This document shows positions 10,663 to 20,377 of a stretch of 35,295 bases of DNA, one piece after another (positions within the stretch are counted from its first letter, which is position 1; the number at the start of each line of letters is the position of its first letter). The translations under genes and the position numbers were made by a program. This DNA is from an uncultured bacterium (GTDB lineage: Bacteria; Nitrospirota; Thermodesulfovibrionia; Thermodesulfovibrionales; Dissulfurispiraceae): the NCBI GenBank assembly GCA_937949555.1, contig CALEDV010000042.1, forward strand, positions 1 through 35,295, written 5' to 3'. The notes under the pieces were generated by a model. It saw only the letters and a list, made by a program, of their open reading frames with translations. It was not told the origin of the DNA and did not search any database.

Positions 10663-12399
10663 TTACATAAATTTTCTCAAGATAAGGTCAATAGCCCTTG
10701 AATCAATAGGTTTAGATATATAATCATTCATGCCTGAGCTGATGCATCTATCTCTATCCTCTTTCATTGCATAAGCAGTCATAGCAATCACGGGCACAGG
10801 CGTCTTTCCTGATGAAGCCTCCCACTGCCTTATCCTCCTCGTAGCATCTAACCCATCCATCTCAGGCATGTTTACATCCATAAATACGATGTCATATCTA
10901 TTGGCCTTAACCTTTTCTAAGGCCTCGAGGCCAGTTTTTGCAGGTTGCACTACATGCCCCTTTTTTGTAAGCATCTTTGTGGCGATCATTAGATTAAGTT
11001 CGTTGTCGTCTACCACAAGGATTGACAGCGCCCTATGCTTGCCCTCCTCTTTGTCTTGGTGGGAGTCAACAGGACTAACACGCTCCGTTACCAGACCCAA
11101 AGGCAGAGAAAAATGGAATTGACTACCTTCGTTGGGTTTGCTTTCTAAGGAAATAATACCACCCATAAGATCTACAAAACCCTTACATATAGAGAGACCA
11201 AGGCCTGTGCCACCGTATCTCTTGGTTGTTGAGCCATCGGCCTGAACAAAGGCTTCAAAGATCTTCTCCTGTTTCTCATACGGTATACCAATGCCAGAGT
11301 CGGCCACAGAGAACCTGACCCATATCTTTTCTCTGTCCTCAAGTGCTGAAGGGGGAGCCTCTATCCTTTCCACCTTAACCCTTATAAACCCCGAATCAGT
11401 AAACTTGAGTGCATTAGATATGAGATTGATCAACATCTGTCTTATCTTTGATGGGTCTCCAGACAACAGAGTTGGTAGGGTATCATCCACAGAGGTTGTA
11501 AATTCAAGGCCCTTTTTAGAGGTGCCTATGATAAAGAGAAATTTCACTTCCTTAATTAATTTCCTGATATCAAAATCTACGATGTCAAGCTCCATCTTGC
11601 CTGACTCTATCTTTGATAGATCCAGTATACCGTTCAGCAGGTCAAGCAAGGAATTGGCTGCATTCTTGAGCATATCCAGAGACTCTTCATGCTCTTTAGC
11701 AAAACAAGAGTCGAGCAAGATATCGGCAATACCAATTATTGCGTTCATGGGGGTCCTAATCTCATGGCTCATACTGGCAAGGAACTCGCTTTTGTACCTA
11801 CTTGCTATCTCTGCTGCCTCCTTTGCCATAACGAGTTCTTTCTGGGTCTTCTTAAGCTCCTTGACTGTCCTTTCAAGCTCCTTGTTCTTTTCCACCTCGC
11901 TTTCATAGGTTGCAAGCAAAAGGTCAAGTATCTGGATCCTGTTTGAATTAACTAAATACTTCTTGCCGCCAAATACTATCTCTATGCCTATGTCAGCAAT
12001 GGTATTCTTCCTTATCTCCGCATTGACAAGGCAGTATTGAATTCTGGAAATCAAAAAATCATCACTGTAGGGCTTAGTAATGAAATTATCAGCCCCTGAG
12101 GCAAGCCCCTGGATAATGTCCTCTGGTCCAGACAGGGCAGTAAGCATTATAACGGGCACCTTTGCAGTTGAGGGCATCTGTTTGATCCTACGGCACAGCT
12201 CAAAACCTGACATGTTCGGCATAATAACATCCGTTATAATCAAGTGAGGAGTCCTATTTTTCAGGTATTCCAAGGCATCCTGTCCATTATTGAAAGTGTG
12301 AACCGAATAGTTTCGCATCTCAAGCAGGCATCTGAGACACTTCGCCTGGACATCACTGTCATCTACTACAACTATCTCTACGGTGCCATGCTCTATCAT
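10663..12399 (-). CDS. Hybrid sensor kinase REC-HisKA-HATPase-REC
   Basis: This soluble 578-aa protein has no membrane helix. It consists of a receiver domain (phospho-acceptor Asp57), a linker with FGGKK...SNRIQILDLLL (143-162), a coiled coil, a histidine kinase core with His212 in MSHEIRTP, N box NLISNALKF, G boxes DSGIGIP and GGTGLGLS, and a second receiver (Asp508 in FMDVNMPEMDG). All phosphotransfer residues are intact. Its first receiver plus linker is closely similar to the upstream gene product, which suggests a duplication. Its ATG overlaps that gene's TAA by one base (TAATG). Position at the end of the chemosensory operon suggests that CheA phosphorylates its N-terminal receiver, placing a second phosphorelay downstream of the array. 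The final output partner is not in view. Confidence 0.9.
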   Translation of the reverse strand: MIEHGTVEIVVVDDSDVQAKCLRCLLEMRNYSVHTFNNGQDALEYLKNRTPHLIITDVIMPNMSGFELCRRIKQMPSTAKVPVIMLTALSGPEDIIQGLASGADNFITKPYSDDFLISRIQYCLVNAEIRKNTIADIGIEIVFGGKKYLVNSNRIQILDLLLATYESEVEKNKELERTVKELKKTQKELVMAKEAAEIASRYKSEFLASMSHEIRTPMNAIIGIADILLDSCFAKEHEESLDMLKNAANSLLDLLNGILDLSKIESGKMELDIVDFDIRKLIKEVKFLFIIGTSKKGLEFTTSVDDTLPTLLSGDPSKIRQMLINLISNALKFTDSGFIRVKVERIEAPPSALEDREKIWVRFSVADSGIGIPYEKQEKIFEAFVQADGSTTKRYGGTGLGLSICKGFVDLMGGIISLESKPNEGSQFHFSLPLGLVTERVSPVDSHQDKEEGKHRALSILVVDDNELNLMIATKMLTKKGHVVQPAKTGLEALEKVKANRYDIVFMDVNMPEMDGLDATRRIRQWEASSGKTPVPVIAMTAYAMKEDRDRCISSGMNDYISKPIDSRAIDLILRKFM

Positions 12400-13172
12400 T
12401 ATCTATCCTCTTTGACTTTTGTATCCCAGAAATCTGGATAAAGGGATTTCATACATTCGGGACAAAATCCATGGGTAAACTCCGCATTGGCTGCCTCTCT
12501 GAGATATTCTTCAATCTGTTTCCAGTAGCCATTATCATCTCTTATCTTCTTGCACTTTGCACATATAGGTATAAGTCCCTCAAGTCTTTTTATCTTCTCA
12601 TTTGCCCGCCTTAGCTCCCTATTGCTCTCTTGAAGTTCCTTGTTTTTCTGTATAGCATTCTCAAAGGTTGACAAAAGGAGATCCAGGATCTGAATCCTAT
12701 TGGATGTAATAACCTGCTTCTTTCCTCCAAAGAATATCTCTATTGCCATCTCTGTATTAGATATCCTTCTTATATCCCTATTGAGGAGCATGTAATGGAT
12801 TCTCGAGATAAGAAACCTGTTGTCATAGGGTTTTGTTATAAAATTGTCAGCACCACACTCAAGTCCCCTTATAACATCCTCAGGGTCGGACAGGTTTGTT
12901 AGCAGCAATACAGGTATATCCTTAGTTGATTCTCTACCCTTTATCTCCCTGCATAATTCATATCCATTCATGCCCGGCATGACCACATCGGTGATGACAA
13001 TAGTAGGTTTAAAGTTGTCGAGCATTGCAAGGGCATCTCTGCCCTCTGATGCCAAGGTTACCCTAAAACCATTTTCTTCAAGGAGGTATTTGAGGCATTC
13101 TGCCTGGGTAATACTGTCCTCTACGACAAGTATCTGAACATCCTTTTTTTGAGTACCCATAGTTTCGAGCAT
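12399..13172 (-). CDS. Response regulator with C-terminal putative zinc ribbon
   Basis: This is a 257-aa protein with a receiver at the N-terminus (Asp62 in VITDVVMPGMNG, Lys114 in TKP). A linker shared with the following gene (FFGGKK...SNRIQILDLLL, 147-167) is followed by a coiled coil (about 170-200). It ends in a short CAKCKKIRDDNGYWK ... HGFCPEC module with Cys204, Cys207, Cys237, Cys240 and His234, which could bind zinc. There is no DNA-binding, GGDEF or HD output. The module occurs at the ends of some REC and PAS signalling proteins, but its role is unknown to me. I choose the ATG at 13172, with GGAAGGAG upstream and 2 bp after the cheB stop. A longer TTG start would overlap cheB by 52 bp. 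Confidence 0.85.
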   Translation of the reverse strand: MLETMGTQKKDVQILVVEDSITQAECLKYLLEENGFRVTLASEGRDALAMLDNFKPTIVITDVVMPGMNGYELCREIKGRESTKDIPVLLLTNLSDPEDVIRGLECGADNFITKPYDNRFLISRIHYMLLNRDIRRISNTEMAIEIFFGGKKQVITSNRIQILDLLLSTFENAIQKNKELQESNRELRRANEKIKRLEGLIPICAKCKKIRDDNGYWKQIEEYLREAANAEFTHGFCPECMKSLYPDFWDTKVKEDR

Positions 13173-13174
13173 TT

Positions 13175-14248
13175 TTAACTCCTTCCATTTGAACTTGCAC
13201 TTGCTTGTTTCATGTTGCCTCCGCAATACAAAAGCAACTTATTAATAATTTGCTCAGGCGAAAGCACATGGGTGACTCCTCCCAATCTTACTGCCTCGCC
13301 AGGCATACCAAAAATAACACAGCTTTCTTGATTTTGAGCCATAGTTATTGCCCTGTTTTGATGCATCTTCAACATCTCATCAGCCCCGTCTTGACCCATC
13401 CCCGTAAGAAGTATGCCAATAGCATCACCCCCATAGGTCTCAACAACACTCCTAAAGAGGAAAGAGACAGAGGGGCGCACACCATGTTCAGTCGGGGCAT
13501 CAGATAAAAAAACACAACCCTTCCTATCAATGCCCATGTGCTTTTTGTCAGGGGCAAAATAGATATTTCCAGGCTTTATGCCCTCTTTATCCTCAGCAAC
13601 CTTAACTGAGAGCTTGCAGAAGGGCTGAAGCCACCTTACCATACCATCTATAAATCCCGGTGATATGTGCTGAACTACAACTATAGGAACTGGGAAATCA
13701 GCAGGCAATCCTCCTAACAGTGTCTGTAAAACAGGGGGGCCTCCAGTTGAGGCGCCAATGGCAACAATCTTAACACCCCTCTGATAGGAACCATTAAAGG
13801 GGTAGAAACACTTAACAGGACTTTCCAGTTTAGTTTTTCTCCTCTTTATCACCTTCACTTCAGCCATGACCTTTATAGTTCTAACAAATTCTTTATCAAC
13901 ACTATTAACCACAGTACCAATGACTGTAGGTTTAGGCAGTATCGCCAATGCACCAGCCTCGATAGCCCTGTAAGAGAGCTCGACTTCGTCAGGATTATAA
14001 CATGAACTCACAATTACTATAGGAACAGGATACCTTTCCAAGATAGCCCTTGTGGTCTTTATACCATCCATGCCTGCCATTATTATGTCCATAGTAACCA
14101 AGTCTGGCTTGCAGGATTCAATCTTTTCAATTGCCTCCTCACCACTATCGGCAAAACCTACAATCTCTATGTCCTTATCGGAAGACAAAAGATGGGCAAT
14201 ACACTGCTGGGCAGTAGGCGAATCATCAACTATAAAAACCCTGATCAT
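13175..14248 (-). CDS. cheB: Chemotaxis methylesterase CheB
   Basis: This 357-aa receptor glutamate methylesterase/amidase has a regulatory receiver (Asp54 in VTMDIIMAGMDG) linked to the catalytic domain from about residue 158. The catalytic triad is visible as Ser167 in GASTGG, His194 in VQHI and Asp287 in GMGQDGAD. It opposes CheR at the methylation sites of the receptor in this operon and is turned on by phosphoryl transfer from CheA. The ATG overlaps the CheA stop (ATGA). In the Wsp system the equivalent is WspF. Confidence 0.96.
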   Translation of the reverse strand: MIRVFIVDDSPTAQQCIAHLLSSDKDIEIVGFADSGEEAIEKIESCKPDLVTMDIIMAGMDGIKTTRAILERYPVPIVIVSSCYNPDEVELSYRAIEAGALAILPKPTVIGTVVNSVDKEFVRTIKVMAEVKVIKRRKTKLESPVKCFYPFNGSYQRGVKIVAIGASTGGPPVLQTLLGGLPADFPVPIVVVQHISPGFIDGMVRWLQPFCKLSVKVAEDKEGIKPGNIYFAPDKKHMGIDRKGCVFLSDAPTEHGVRPSVSFLFRSVVETYGGDAIGILLTGMGQDGADEMLKMHQNRAITMAQNQESCVIFGMPGEAVRLGGVTHVLSPEQIINKLLLYCGGNMKQASASSNGRS

Positions 14249-16545
14249 AGGAGACCCTTAATTACCTCAAGCAGATTACTCTGCTCAAAACTGCTCTTCA
14301 CTATATAAGCGTTGGCTCCCACCTCTATACCCTTCTCCTTATCCTCTCTTGTCTCAAGTCCTGTAACGAGCACCACTGGCAAGGAATATAGTTTTCTGTC
14401 GTTCCTTATCCTCGCCGTAAGCTCAAAACCGTTCATTACAGGCATCTGCACATCGGACACCAACAGGTCAAATTCGTTGGTTTTAAGGGCATTCCATGCA
14501 TCCATCCCATCAACAGCAGTAGCCACGCTGTATCCTGCGCCTTCAAGAATCCCCTTAAAAAGAGTTCGTGCTGTTATTGAGTCTTCTGCTATGAGGATTG
14601 TTCTCTTCTTCTTTGCACCTGACAGATCATCTATCCTGTAAGAGGATGCAATACCCCTCTTGAAGGCAGACTTCAGAAGGTCTGAGACATTTATAATAAG
14701 AATAGTGCTGCCAGAGCAAAGGGTTGCTGCCCCTGTAAAATTCCTGAACCTTTTGACCTGCATACCAAATCCCTTCAAAAACACATCCTCTTCATTTAAG
14801 ATCTCTTTAACTGAAAAGGCAATGCCTTTACCGTCGCTGTAGAGGATCAGAAGGTTCCTCCAAGCCTCTTGTTTATTGATAACTGAATTTACATGCAGGG
14901 CTTCATCGATGGATATTACCGAAAGTGCGATGCCTCTATAATCAATCGTCTCTTTGCCCTCTATAATTTTTATATCCTCAGGTCTTACCCTCAAAAAAGA
15001 GGTCACATTCCTTGTAGGTATGCCGTAAAAGGAGCCATCAAAACCCCTCACAACAATTATTTTAAAAGTAGCAACATTAACTGGCAGCCTTATTATGAAT
15101 GCCGTTCCCTTTGAAGGCTCACTCCTTACAGAGATAGTCCCCCCAAGGTTTTCTGTCTTCTCATAAGCGATACTCAAACCAAGCCCTCTACCTGATATGT
15201 TTGAGACCATATCTGCTGTGGATATCTCAGGCTTAAAAATGTACTGCATAACCTCATCATCGCCCATTTCCCTGATAACACCCTCTTCAGCAATACCCTG
15301 TCTAATCAGTTTCTCCCTGAGCTTAGCAATATCAATCCCTCTGCCATCATCCATAACGGAAATCATAATCTCATTACCCCTTTCAAGGACAGCCTTTACC
15401 CTAATTGAAGCCGTTGGATTCTTACCCACAGCCCTCCGTTGCTCTGGAGACTCTATGCCATGATCGACAGCGTTTCTAAGGATATGTATCATGGCGTCCT
15501 TGATCTCTTCCAATATCCTGCGGTCAACCTCAATTTCTCCGCCCTCGATTATTGTCTCTACCTGTTTACTCTGCATCTTTGCAATATCCCTAATCATCCT
15601 CGGGAAGGACTCAAAGAGCAATGACAGGGGCATCATTACCACATTCTTTAAGGCAAAGAGTATATCCTCGATCTTTTGATTGATAAAATACTGATCTCTG
15701 CGACACCTCTTTTGGTGTGTCTGAAGCAAATGCCAAATATAATCAAGATTTTTAAAGGGTTCTTCAAAGTCATCCCTCAAACCACTCTGTGCCCCATAAT
15801 CATCCACAATCACATTCGTTGAATTACAGGCATTTCTAAAAACCTTCAACCCTTTCACAAGCATAGATAGACTTGTCTCAATCTCCGAGAGCACCATAAG
15901 ATTGTTGTTCACGAACCCCTTTATGGACACCAATTCTTCCATCTGGTTAAGTAATGCCTCAAATCTCTTTGCATCAATCTTGAGCATCTGTTCTTGTGAT
16001 GCAGAGACATCTAACCCTGATGGGACAGCACGGGCTGTCCCCCCAGAGACTGCCATTACTACCTCAGAAGAGGGGTGTTCAGTAGCCATTACTTTAGCAT
16101 GCAAGAAAGTATCCCTGTTTTTATCAGAAGCCCTTTCTCCAGAGCTAATAGCTCTAAGGTTTTTCAACCTTGAGATAATATCCCTATAGGGGTATGGGAA
16201 ATCAGGCTTAGCGATAATTGCCTCTACTGCAACACAGGCGTCATGAAGCCCTTCAACAATGGATTCTGACAATGATAGCCGTTCTTTTTTGATATCGTAA
16301 AATATGCCTTCCATCTCTTGGCATATCTCCTCTACCGAGAGAAGATTAACAGTGCGAGAAGAGCCTTTTAAACTGTGGGCGTTTCTAAATAGTCTGTCCA
16401 CTATAGCGATTAAGTCACCTTTGAAATCTGATTTTTCTATCTCAATGAGCCCTTCAATTATGCCCTTTATATGTTCTGATGCCTCTGTCTTAAAGATTTT
16501 GAGCAGACGTCTTTGGAAATCTTCTTCTGAGGAATGACTATCCAT
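14245..16545 (-). CDS. cheA: CheA-type histidine kinase with C-terminal receiver
   Basis: This 766-aa hybrid CheA has a P1 Hpt domain with phospho-His57 (NAHSLKG). No obvious P2 CheY-docking domain is present, only a variable linker at about 125-188. A dimerisation region (about 188-340) follows. The ATPase has an N box around His354/Asn358, DDGRGID (399-405) and SGRGLGLS (451-458). A CheW-like coupling domain spans about 490-630, and a fused receiver spans 648-766 with Asp698. Lack of P2 and presence of a fused receiver are typical of alternative-function arrays such as Wsp (WspE) and Frz. The receiver may act as a phosphate sink. Its start is 10 bp downstream of the receptor gene stop. Confidence 0.93.
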   Translation of the reverse strand: MDSHSSEEDFQRRLLKIFKTEASEHIKGIIEGLIEIEKSDFKGDLIAIVDRLFRNAHSLKGSSRTVNLLSVEEICQEMEGIFYDIKKERLSLSESIVEGLHDACVAVEAIIAKPDFPYPYRDIISRLKNLRAISSGERASDKNRDTFLHAKVMATEHPSSEVVMAVSGGTARAVPSGLDVSASQEQMLKIDAKRFEALLNQMEELVSIKGFVNNNLMVLSEIETSLSMLVKGLKVFRNACNSTNVIVDDYGAQSGLRDDFEEPFKNLDYIWHLLQTHQKRCRRDQYFINQKIEDILFALKNVVMMPLSLLFESFPRMIRDIAKMQSKQVETIIEGGEIEVDRRILEEIKDAMIHILRNAVDHGIESPEQRRAVGKNPTASIRVKAVLERGNEIMISVMDDGRGIDIAKLREKLIRQGIAEEGVIREMGDDEVMQYIFKPEISTADMVSNISGRGLGLSIAYEKTENLGGTISVRSEPSKGTAFIIRLPVNVATFKIIVVRGFDGSFYGIPTRNVTSFLRVRPEDIKIIEGKETIDYRGIALSVISIDEALHVNSVINKQEAWRNLLILYSDGKGIAFSVKEILNEEDVFLKGFGMQVKRFRNFTGAATLCSGSTILIINVSDLLKSAFKRGIASSYRIDDLSGAKKKRTILIAEDSITARTLFKGILEGAGYSVATAVDGMDAWNALKTNEFDLLVSDVQMPVMNGFELTARIRNDRKLYSLPVVLVTGLETREDKEKGIEVGANAYIVKSSFEQSNLLEVIKGLL

Positions 16546-16555
16546 TAAATAGACC

Positions 16556-18310
16556 TCATACCTTAAACCTTTCAGTGATAGATTTTAGTTTCTGCGCCGT
16601 ATCGTTGAGATTCCTCGTTACAGACTCAAACATCCTTATGTTATCAGCATTCTGTGCGCTCGCTTGGTTTATACTCTCCATTGCAAAGACAATCTGATCC
16701 ATACCAGTAAGCTGCTGCTGACTTGATGCCACTATCTGAGCTCCAGCATCAGCAACCTCTGATATCTTTAGCGCAAGCTCTCTGATGCTCATACCCGTAT
16801 CTGAAGAACGTTTAAGCCCCTCAGAAACAGCCTTGCTTCCCTGTTCAGTAACAAGCACCGCCTTGTTTGTGGCTTTCTGTATGTCATTTAGAATTGCCCT
16901 TATCTGAACTGTCGCGGCCTTTGACTGTTCAGCCAAAGCCCTTACCTCCTGGGCGACTACCGTAAATCCTCTCCCGTATTCTCCTGCCCTTGCAGCCTCA
17001 ATAGAGGCATTTACAGCAAGCAAATTGGTCTGTTCAGCCAGATCACTGACAGTATTCACTATCTCTCCTATCGCCTGTCCCTGCTCACTAAGCCTAACTA
17101 TGCTCTCAGCTATAGATTCCATCTGTGCCTTTATGCCATTCATACTTTCAATAGTCTCATCTACTGAGGCATAGGTTGACTGGGACGATTCCACAACCTT
17201 CTTTGTAATCTCAGAAACATTATGCGCTCTTGAGGATGATAGCTTTGCTGTTTGGCGGACCTCCTCAGCGGTTACAGTGGTTTCACTCACAGAGGTGGCT
17301 GTCTCAGTGGAGCTTGCGGCAATCTCTGTAGCTGTGGTCATAATCTGTGAAATTGAGGAGACAAGCACATTTACTGCATCAAGTATTGCCTGAGTCTGTT
17401 GCCTTAGATTGTTTGTCATAAGCACGATGGATTTGCCAAGCAGATCCCTATCTGACTTGGGTTTGACCTCTACGTTGAGATCGCCCTTTGCAATCCTCTC
17501 AGCGGCCCTTGATATATCATTCATTGCCGTAACTATCCTTTGCATTGACATAAGCAACATTCCTGTCTCATCCTTGTGATTGACCCTTATATCAATATTT
17601 GACACATCACCCTCAGCAATCAGGTCTGCTGCATGAAGCGCTTTGTTTATGTTGCCCTTTATATGATTTGTCAGCTTAACAAACATTACTGCCGTTATAA
17701 TTAAAAGCATTAGGAACACAATAGCGTCAATCAGCTTATTTGTAAAAAGCTTTCTATCAATGCCTTGTTCGGTTTCTGAAAGTCTATCCATTGCCTTTGT
17801 CCTTATCTTTTCAAAGAACTCCCTTGTCATCATTGTGTCCTGAAGCACCCTTGACTTAAATATCCTATGGGCCTCCTGCAGAGAGGACTTGTCTCCCTTC
17901 TCTAAAACCTCCTTTATTGCAATAGCATTGTCGTGGAGGCTTTTATGTGCCTTTTCTACTTGTTGAAAATAGTCCTTCATCTCAGGAAACTCCTTTAGGA
18001 AGATCTCACTGCCAGCACCGTAATACCACTTACCAAAACTGCAGTTCCTGTGGTTTAATTCAAGCGTCTGCATCTTGCTTACATTGCCTTCGTCAATTGC
18101 GTTTCTAAGGGTATGCCGCCAGTCAAGGTGCGCAATCTCTTCCCTCATTAGGGTTATAACAAGGTTGTACAGGCCGTTCACCCTATTCATATCCTTCTCT
18201 ATTGTTGCTAGGGTTATTGCACCCATAACGCTAATAAGCACAATAAAGAAGAGCACGATTCCAAAGCTCAAAGAAAACTTCCTGCCAATGCTCATATCTT
18301 GCCATCTCAT
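16556..18310 (-). CDS. Methyl-accepting chemoreceptor with CZB-like sensor domain
   Basis: This is an inner-membrane receptor of about 584 aa with TM1 at 13-37 and TM2 at about 194-212. Between them is a helical periplasmic domain bearing the marks of a chemoreceptor zinc-binding (CZB) domain: His61 (HLDW), Cys90 within [12 protein letters not shown], and His122/His126 (AHKSLH). CZB domains bind zinc through three His and one Cys, and some sense oxidants or zinc. A HAMP domain and an MA signalling hairpin follow, whose tip includes [12 protein letters not shown] and a conserved [20 protein letters not shown] stretch. The start is uncertain. An in-frame GTG at 18352 adds 14 residues, but GGGAGG lies 12 nt before the ATG at 18310. 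It is the only receptor in the operon, so it presumably supplies its input. Confidence 0.9.
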   Translation of the reverse strand: MRWQDMSIGRKFSLSFGIVLFFIVLISVMGAITLATIEKDMNRVNGLYNLVITLMREEIAHLDWRHTLRNAIDEGNVSKMQTLELNHRNCSFGKWYYGAGSEIFLKEFPEMKDYFQQVEKAHKSLHDNAIAIKEVLEKGDKSSLQEAHRIFKSRVLQDTMMTREFFEKIRTKAMDRLSETEQGIDRKLFTNKLIDAIVFLMLLIITAVMFVKLTNHIKGNINKALHAADLIAEGDVSNIDIRVNHKDETGMLLMSMQRIVTAMNDISRAAERIAKGDLNVEVKPKSDRDLLGKSIVLMTNNLRQQTQAILDAVNVLVSSISQIMTTATEIAASSTETATSVSETTVTAEEVRQTAKLSSSRAHNVSEITKKVVESSQSTYASVDETIESMNGIKAQMESIAESIVRLSEQGQAIGEIVNTVSDLAEQTNLLAVNASIEAARAGEYGRGFTVVAQEVRALAEQSKAATVQIRAILNDIQKATNKAVLVTEQGSKAVSEGLKRSSDTGMSIRELALKISEVADAGAQIVASSQQQLTGMDQIVFAMESINQASAQNADNIRMFESVTRNLNDTAQKLKSITERFKV

Positions 18311-18355
18311 ACTTCCGTTACACCTCCCATTATTTAAAGACCTAAAGATCACAAA

Positions 18356-18880
18356 TTAGTCCACATAATCACATATCCTCAATCCCTCATCTTTTAAAAT
18401 CACCTCTGCATCTAAGATAATCTCTCTCTCAGCAGTCATACCCTTTACATATCCAGGGGGAAACGAGGCAAGGACAGGCAAGGTTTTCACTAATGAACTC
18501 TCCTGCACTGACCTTACCACTCCTATGGAATCGGCATAGACTGCAAATTCCATATCATGACCCGATAAAAGTATCCACTTGCCCTCAGCTCCAACCTCTC
18601 TTGAGGCAATGTTAAACAACACCCTCAGATCCACTACCGAAAAAATACTGCCCCTGTTATTGAATAACCCCATTAAAAAGTTAGGTGCCCCAGGGACCTT
18701 TATAATGTCCACAGCAGGCAACACCTTTCTAATAAAAGGTGTCTCAAGGGCGTACACTTCTCCAGCAAGCCTGAAATCCATTATAGATATCTCCCTTTCG
18801 GTTTTTATCTTTAAGGTCTTTGCCCTGCTTATGTCCTGCGCCCGCTTTTTAAGTGCTGCCTTTTTATCTCTTTCAATCAT
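18356..18880 (-). CDS. CheW-like adaptor (second copy)
   Basis: This 174-aa protein starts with a charged helical leader of about 32 residues (KKAALKKRAQ...KTEREI), followed by one CheW domain (about 33-170) with DFRLAGEVYALE, NRGSIFSVVDLR and the G(M)T...ILDAE strands. It couples the receptor to CheA. The operon holds two CheW proteins with CheR between them, as in Wsp (WspB and WspD). Its ATG overlaps the cheR stop by 4 bp. Confidence 0.9.
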   Translation of the reverse strand: MIERDKKAALKKRAQDISRAKTLKIKTEREISIMDFRLAGEVYALETPFIRKVLPAVDIIKVPGAPNFLMGLFNNRGSIFSVVDLRVLFNIASREVGAEGKWILLSGHDMEFAVYADSIGVVRSVQESSLVKTLPVLASFPPGYVKGMTAEREIILDAEVILKDEGLRICDYVD

Positions 18881-20376
18881 TGCATCTCTATCTCTCTAAT
18901 AATTGACATTGAAACCTCAATGATCCTCTTGACGCTCATATTGCCAAAATCTTCAAGGGTCTCCTCGTGATCCTTTCTTCCAAGTATAGATACTACACTG
19001 TTAAATTCCCTAAGGGCCTCTTCACCCTTACGGGCATTAAAAAGTATGTTCCCAAGTCTGAAACGGGCAAGGGCAGAATTGTTATCAAGATATAAAACCC
19101 TTTTTAATGCCTCCTCGGCGCCATTTAAATCACCCTTTTCCTCCAAGATAAGCGCCTTCAGGTAGTATAATTCAGGATCAAGCTTATGCTCCTGTGCAAT
19201 AGTCTCTAACAGTGACATTGCCTCATCCAGCATCCCCAGATCAGCCATCTTCCTTGCCTCTTTGAGGGCAAAGGACTTTTCCTTATTCCCCATTAAGGAG
19301 TCTGGGATATTAGTAGCCTGGATAATATCCACCTGTGCAATTGGTTTAGCAGGATTTATTATCTTCCCAAAATTATTCTTCTCTGAGGGATACACATATT
19401 GATTGTAACTGGGTTGTGCCTTATTATTGTTTACAATTGCCTTGTCAAAGGATTCTGTCAAAGACCTATTCCGTTGTGTATTTAATAATTCAGCGGCTCT
19501 TATAGAAAAGTCATCAGATAGACCCTTGCGAAACAAGGTGGTCCCATCAATATTAAGGGTCTCATATCGGCTAAATAACAAAGAAGATGCCTCTACAGGA
19601 GAGACAATTAGCCATCCACCCCTTACAAGAGACCTGTAAAGCATATCTGCAACGGTATGCCTGAGGTCTTCATTGAAGTACATAACTACATTACGGCAAA
19701 ATATGACATCAAAACCTGCAAACACCCTACAGAAATCCTCTGGATTGCAGGCAAGGTTGTAATACTGAAACTGCACCATTGAGCGTATTACCTCAGATAA
19801 TTCATACCCCTCTTTGCCTTTCTTTATGAAATAGTCAGTCTTAAGCCATTCTGGGGCGCCTCTAAAGGACCATTCTCTATACACAGCCCTTCGGGCCTTA
19901 TTAAGGGACTCCTCATTAACATCAATGGCAGTAATATTTATATGCCATTGCCTTAGACTCTCAAAATGCCTATGTAAAAGGACCGCAATTGTATAGGGCT
20001 CCTCTCCTGTAGAACAACCAGCGCTTAATATCCTTATCTGTTTAGATGATTTGATCTTGCTGGATATTACATCGGCCATTATCACATCTTTGAATATACT
20101 AAACATCTTAGGGTCCCTAAAGAAGAAGGTCTCCCCTACAGTAAGGTGCCTGGCTATCAACATCCTCTGCTCTTCTGACAGAGAATTACTAATAAGCATA
20201 TTCTCCAGGACCCTTAAATCAACAATATCCAACTCCTTAGCAATATGATTTATCTTTCTCTCTAATTCTTTAAACCGACTCTCCTTAAAATGAACACCAA
20301 ACCCTTCATTGATTAAAGAACTCAACCTAAACAGGTCAGTCATAGATAAGGTTTTAAGGGGTGTGGTTAAAGACAT
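18877..20376 (-). CDS. cheR: CheR-type receptor methyltransferase with TPR tail
   Basis: This 499-aa protein has the helical CheR N-terminal domain (about 12-75, ending in HLTVGETFFFRDP). The SAM-dependent methyltransferase domain carries LSAGCSTGEEPYTIA and the FDVIFCRNVVMYF strand. A variable linker of about 100 residues leads into tetratricopeptide repeats (about 365-480; EAEEALKR-like AEEALKRVLYLDNN is visible). It methylates receptor glutamates using S-adenosylmethionine. TPR-bearing CheR is the form found in Wsp (WspC) and Frz systems. One base separates it from the cheW stop. Confidence 0.94.
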   Translation of the reverse strand: MSLTTPLKTLSMTDLFRLSSLINEGFGVHFKESRFKELERKINHIAKELDIVDLRVLENMLISNSLSEEQRMLIARHLTVGETFFFRDPKMFSIFKDVIMADVISSKIKSSKQIRILSAGCSTGEEPYTIAVLLHRHFESLRQWHINITAIDVNEESLNKARRAVYREWSFRGAPEWLKTDYFIKKGKEGYELSEVIRSMVQFQYYNLACNPEDFCRVFAGFDVIFCRNVVMYFNEDLRHTVADMLYRSLVRGGWLIVSPVEASSLLFSRYETLNIDGTTLFRKGLSDDFSIRAAELLNTQRNRSLTESFDKAIVNNNKAQPSYNQYVYPSEKNNFGKIINPAKPIAQVDIIQATNIPDSLMGNKEKSFALKEARKMADLGMLDEAMSLLETIAQEHKLDPELYYLKALILEEKGDLNGAEEALKRVLYLDNNSALARFRLGNILFNARKGEEALREFNSVVSILGRKDHEETLEDFGNMSVKRIIEVSMSIIREIEMQ

Positions 20377-20377
20377 A

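Noticed and set aside
13173..13226. Longer start for the zinc-ribbon response regulator
   Set aside because: It would use a TTG inside cheB without a ribosome site. The ATG at 13172 has GGAAGGAG.
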